From assembly GCA_964345475.1 (NCBI GenBank), contig CAYFQW010000027.1, positions 1-9,902 on the forward strand: a stretch of DNA of 9,902 nucleotides. Direction: 5' to 3'. Positions 7,434 to 9,902 of the stretch are shown here, in pieces. A model generated the notes under the pieces. It saw only the letters and a list, made by a program, of their open reading frames with translations. It had not been told where the DNA came from and searched no databases. The first letter of the stretch is position 1. Every line of letters starts with the position of its first letter. The translations under genes and the position numbers were made by a program. The stretch is from WRIS01 sp964345475 (lineage in GTDB: Bacteria; Actinomycetota; Coriobacteriia; Coriobacteriales; Eggerthellaceae).

Positions 7434-7928
7434 CTAAGCAGCTGCTGGCACTACTTCCACATTGAAGTCCGGCGTATAAATCCACTGGATGTTCTCGCCG
7501 CCCTCAAGATTAAACTCAGTGCTTCCTACCGTGGGGGCCTCGCCGTCCACGAAGTACAGCCAGCCACTCATGGGATACTCTTCTGTCGCACTGTCAAGAC
7601 CTTCTATGGCGGTTACATACCCAGCGCTGGCATCGATGTCCAGCTCAGTTGCTTCAAGGGCATCTTGCACCGTCGAGCCCTCGGGAAGTTCAATCTCTCC
7701 TGAGAAGAGGGTGTCTGCAAAGCCCTGGTCTGCAGCACGCGAGCTGTCTACGATAACCTCAACTGTTATGGTTGAAGCAGCCGCTGAACCTTCGCTATCT
7801 GAGGATTCGGTCTTGTTCTCCTGCGAGCAGCCGTACAAAGCGCCCGAGCACGCCAACATTACACAAAAGGCCGCAAACAGCGCCGCAAGCTTTTTGCTCC
7901 CGCTTATACTTTCTCTTAATTCTTTCAT
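7434..7928 (-). CDS. B12-riboswitch-controlled lipoprotein with a DUF4430 (transcobalamin C-terminal-like) domain
   Basis: This is probably a surface-anchored small-molecule-binding lipoprotein. The chosen start, ATG 7928, has GGAAGG about six bases upstream and gives 164 residues. An ATG two codons earlier (7934) has the ribosome site too close. An ATG at 8001-8003 would lie inside the leader terminator stem and is rejected. The N-terminus has basic residues (Lys12, Lys13), a hydrophobic stretch (14-31) and lipobox LYGC with Cys34 as the acylation site. A Ser/Glu-rich linker (35-52) follows. Residues about 53-160 fit DUF4430: VQDALEAT, a central YVTAIEGLDS, SGWLYFVDGEAP and the closing strand GGENIQWIYTPD. 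The family is related to the cobalamin-binding C-terminal domain of transcobalamin/intrinsic factor, but many members have unknown ligands. A cobalamin riboswitch lies just upstream, which makes a corrinoid ligand likely; this is inference. The gene is monocistronic and convergent with pheT. Confidence 0.9.
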   Translation of the reverse strand: MKELRESISGSKKLAALFAAFCVMLACSGALYGCSQENKTESSDSEGSAAASTITVEVIVDSSRAADQGFADTLFSGEIELPEGSTVQDALEATELDIDASAGYVTAIEGLDSATEEYPMSGWLYFVDGEAPTVGSTEFNLEGGENIQWIYTPDFNVEVVPAAA

Positions 7929-7987
7929 ATCCATCCTTCCCAACCCTTTCTGACCCTGTACTCCCTTGTCGTCTATAGCACCCAGAA

Positions 7988-8023
7988 ACGAGAAAGGCTG
8001 CACATCCTATAAGATGTGCAGCC
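7988..8023 (-). terminator. Riboswitch-controlled intrinsic terminator
   Basis: Perfect 11-bp stem GGCTGCACATC/GATGTGCAGCC (7996-8006 with 8013-8023), 6-nt loop, followed on the minus strand by TTTCTCGTTT. The U-run is interrupted, so termination may be partial. It lies between the aptamer and the lipoprotein start, about 60 bp before the ATG. Confidence 0.8.
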
Positions 8024-8187
8024 CGTATTCGCTCCGTATATAACGATGCTTGCAGTAGGTCGCTGCTTGCATCGACATGCTTCTCGGAGAGCGCTCTGAC
8101 TTATTGGCAGTGGCCAAATCACAGTGGCGGTACCGTCCGGGAATCTCACCCGACTTCTCTCGACCGAGAGCCTCGTGCTTGGCGACT
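7990..8187 (-). promoter_or_regulatory. Cobalamin (B12) riboswitch with terminator expression platform
   Basis: Read on the minus strand, the conserved core is plain. GGTGAGATTCCCGG lies at 8137-8150. The B12-box CCGCCACTGTGA is at 8119-8130, and AGTCAGAGCGCTCTCC at 8086-8101 fits the AGTCAGA element that closes the core. Upstream is a hairpin CTCTC-GGTC-GAGAG (about 8158-8171). After the aptamer come a hairpin at 8044-8074 (CGATGC and GCAG arms with a 2x2 internal loop) and then an intrinsic terminator. The layout predicts that bound cobalamin favours termination and low cobalamin allows expression of the lipoprotein. Which corrinoid form is sensed cannot be read from the sequence by eye. 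The 5' boundary is approximate. Confidence 0.92.
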
Positions 8188-8193
8188 ATTGTA
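8188..8193 (-). promoter_or_regulatory. Possible -10 box for the riboswitch transcript
   Basis: TACAAT on the minus strand lies immediately upstream of the aptamer, which is where its promoter is expected. I see no convincing -35 at 16-18 bp spacing, so activator help or read-through from the upstream gene remains possible. Confidence 0.35.
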
Positions 8194-8243
8194 CTACGAA
8201 TTCTAAAGAGGGGTATCGGCGCGGCCTAAAGACAAGGTGAGTG

Positions 8244-9902
8244 TCATTGCATTTCTTGGGCAGCATTGATAAACATCTTCGTGTACCGATAGTAATAGTA
8301 CAGGAATTCATCTACAGGCTCACCACAGACATCTTTATAGAGTGCCCACACAAACCAGTGGAAGGCGACTACCGCGGAATAGGCAATGCAATGAAAGACC
8401 TCCGCCTGGGTCATGGGCCTATCGAAGTACAGTTCGAATATATGCAGGGCGTCCTCGTAGCTGTAGTCGGGGCAGCAGCAGATAAAGACGGCGATATCGC
8501 TTGCGTAATCACTCATGCCGGAGTATTCCCAATCTATGAGATCCATACGATCTGCTGAGACGAGAAAATTCTGATCGTAAAAATCGTTATGGGACAAGAC
8601 GGGCTCGACCTTCTCTGCCATAACGGCATCGTTCAGCATTTCCACTGCATTGAACAGAAGATCGAAGTCTTTGAAAGAGGTGCGCCGGTTTTCGTCCAAA
8701 AGCCCTATCTGTTTCAGGGTATCCTCGTGGAGATCGAAATAATAACCTGAGTTTTCACCGCAGGAGTGGAGCAGTCTGACTATCCGCATCGCCTCATGCA
8801 GATGCTCTTCGTTGTGATAATCAAAGGGGATCGTGTTATCGACGTATCGCGATATCTTCCAGCCCTCGTCAGGGTTTTCAAATATAAAGGTAGTGTCTAT
8901 ACCGAGCTTCCGCGCGATGTCTTGGGAAAAAGTCTCAGAGTGACGATTCGTTATCTCCTCGCTTCCGAGCCCCGGGTGACGGTACACGTATGTTTGTTCT
9001 TTAGCATCAAACCTAAACGAGAGGTTCGTCATGCCTTTTTTAAGGGGAACGAAATTTTTGATGTCGTCCTTTTCGCAGTCGAGGACGGCGCAGATATTAT
9101 TGAGAATGCTTGAATCAACATTCGCGATGAATTCAGGGTCGAAAAGACGCAACTCGTCAAGAGTGTCGAATTCCCAAATTATCCCGGTACCGTATTTTTT
9201 CATGTACAGGGGCGGAAGTTCGTCGATATGATCCAAATAGATTTTTTCCCAAAGCTTCGGAGCAGTTGTTGGGTGATCGTACACATCATTGAGGATTGTT
9301 ACGAAGGCCTTTGAAAAGCTGCGGGACCAATAGGCATGTCCGAGCATAGCCCAACAGTCTTCACCTCCAACGACAGCATCGACGATGCGGTTATCCTTGC
9401 CCTGTGTTTTGATGCACCACTCATCAGTGGGGCCGTCTTCATAGGAGGCGGCGTAATAGGAATCGTATACATAGGGCTTGAAAGGATTTTCCTCGAACCA
9501 GTTGTCAGAAGAGCAGATGTAGCTGTTGGCAAGGCGATCTGCAACACATTTGATAGAGGAGTTGTTGTTACGTACGCGGTATTCGCTATTGACGACAATG
9601 TTCACGTCCATATCGTCCTCGAGATAAAAAAACTCTTCTTTCATATACCCTAAAACGATAACAATATCGGATATGCCTGCTTCTTGCAGTTGTTTAATCT
9701 GGCGCTCGATAAGCACCTCTCCTGCTACACGCAGGGTTCCTTTCGGGCGTTCGTAGGAAAGGGGAGCAAAGCGCGAAGACAGACCTGCTGCCATAATGAT
9801 GGCGTTATCTACCTTATGGGGGGAAAGAGCCTCCCATCCTGCCTCGGTAATGCCTGCGTCTCCTCCTATCAATGCCTCGGCGCTCAGTTCTGCCACCGTG
9901 GT
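8244..9902 (-). CDS. Fused nucleotidyltransferase (LicC-like) and choline/ethanolamine kinase (LicA-like), 5' end outside the window
   Basis: This bifunctional cytoplasmic enzyme is expected to phosphorylate choline (or a related amino-alcohol) and activate it with CTP, giving CDP-choline for decorating surface polymers or glycolipids. Residue numbers count from the GTG at 9896. The nucleotidyltransferase domain (about 30-250) starts with IIMAAGLSSRF...PKG (33-53). It continues with VLGYMKEEF (81-89), SDNW (130-133, likely metal-binding Asp) and WEFDTLDEL (241-249). The kinase domain (about 265-545) has the Brenner-type catalytic motif HNDFYDQN (436-443) and the metal-binding LIDWEYSG (453-460). 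The frame stays open to the window edge, and the first 30 residues (ending ITEAGWEALSPHKVDN) look like the tail of an N-terminal winged-helix domain that I recall from such fusions. The GTG at 9896 is therefore probably internal. No terminator is evident between its TGA (8244-8246) and the riboswitch. The exact substrate alcohol is not certain. Confidence 0.88.
   Translation of the reverse strand, partial: TTVAELSAEALIGGDAGITEAGWEALSPHKVDNAIIMAAGLSSRFAPLSYERPKGTLRVAGEVLIERQIKQLQEAGISDIVIVLGYMKEEFFYLEDDMDVNIVVNSEYRVRNNNSSIKCVADRLANSYICSSDNWFEENPFKPYVYDSYYAASYEDGPTDEWCIKTQGKDNRIVDAVVGGEDCWAMLGHAYWSRSFSKAFVTILNDVYDHPTTAPKLWEKIYLDHIDELPPLYMKKYGTGIIWEFDTLDELRLFDPEFIANVDSSILNNICAVLDCEKDDIKNFVPLKKGMTNLSFRFDAKEQTYVYRHPGLGSEEITNRHSETFSQDIARKLGIDTTFIFENPDEGWKISRYVDNTIPFDYHNEEHLHEAMRIVRLLHSCGENSGYYFDLHEDTLKQIGLLDENRRTSFKDFDLLFNAVEMLNDAVMAEKVEPVLSHNDFYDQNFLVSADRMDLIDWEYSGMSDYASDIAVFICCCPDYSYEDALHIFELYFDRPMTQAEVFHCIAYSAVVAFHWFVWALYKDVCGEPVDEFLYYYYRYTKMFINAAQEMQ

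Noticed and set aside
7489..7953. Plus-strand open frame of 154 codons opposite the lipoprotein
   Set aside because: It is a Ser/Pro-rich shadow of the DUF4430 gene on the other strand, with no ribosome site that I can support.
7929..8003. Longer lipoprotein start at ATG 8003 (25 extra residues)
   Set aside because: The start codon lies inside the riboswitch terminator stem, and the extension would put non-signal residues ahead of an otherwise standard lipoprotein signal peptide.
1..9902. CRISPR arrays, tRNA/rRNA genes, insertion sequences, attachment sites or phage genes
   Set aside because: No regularly spaced repeats, transposase-like or integrase-like frames, terminal inverted repeats or tRNA cloverleaf sequences were recognised on either strand.

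Overview
The window reads as chromosomal DNA of a moderate-GC Gram-positive-type bacterium. A T-box tRNA-sensing leader ahead of pheS, a lipoprotein with an N-terminal lipobox, a LuxR/MalT-type regulator and a fused LicC-LicA-like enzyme together suggest the Actinobacteria class Coriobacteriia (Eggerthella/Slackia-like relatives). That placement is an inference from gene content and style, not from a search.

Left part (1-2994, minus strand): a two-gene unit is transcribed leftwards from a strong-looking promoter (TTGCAT-17-TATAAT). The first gene encodes a 70-residue helical protein of unknown function. The second is a large MalT-like LuxR regulator (ATPase, long helical repeat region, C-terminal HTH cut by the window edge). 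The regulator gene is broken by an apparent one-base deletion in an A-run about 177 codons in. The remaining 696 codons stay open in the shifted frame and still encode a LuxR HTH, so this is a very recent lesion, a switchable site or an assembly/sequencing error. A 7-bp dyad overlies the promoter and could be an operator.

Middle part (3133-7273, plus strand): promoter, long phenylalanine T-box leader with a terminator, then pheS and pheT, the two subunits of phenylalanyl-tRNA synthetase. Uncharged tRNA-Phe should switch the operon on. The 154-bp pheS-pheT gap is unusually long but holds no evident terminator.

Right part (7317-9902, minus strand): a cobalamin riboswitch with its own intrinsic terminator controls a single small lipoprotein carrying a DUF4430 (transcobalamin C-terminal-like) domain, which ends at a factor-independent terminator facing pheT. 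Upstream lies the 3' portion of a gene for a fused cytidylyltransferase and choline/ethanolamine-type kinase, expected to make CDP-choline (or a similar CDP-alcohol) for cell-surface decoration. Its 5' end is outside the window.

The most interesting unit is the B12-controlled, stand-alone DUF4430 lipoprotein: a plausible cell-surface corrinoid-capturing protein with no transporter encoded beside it here.
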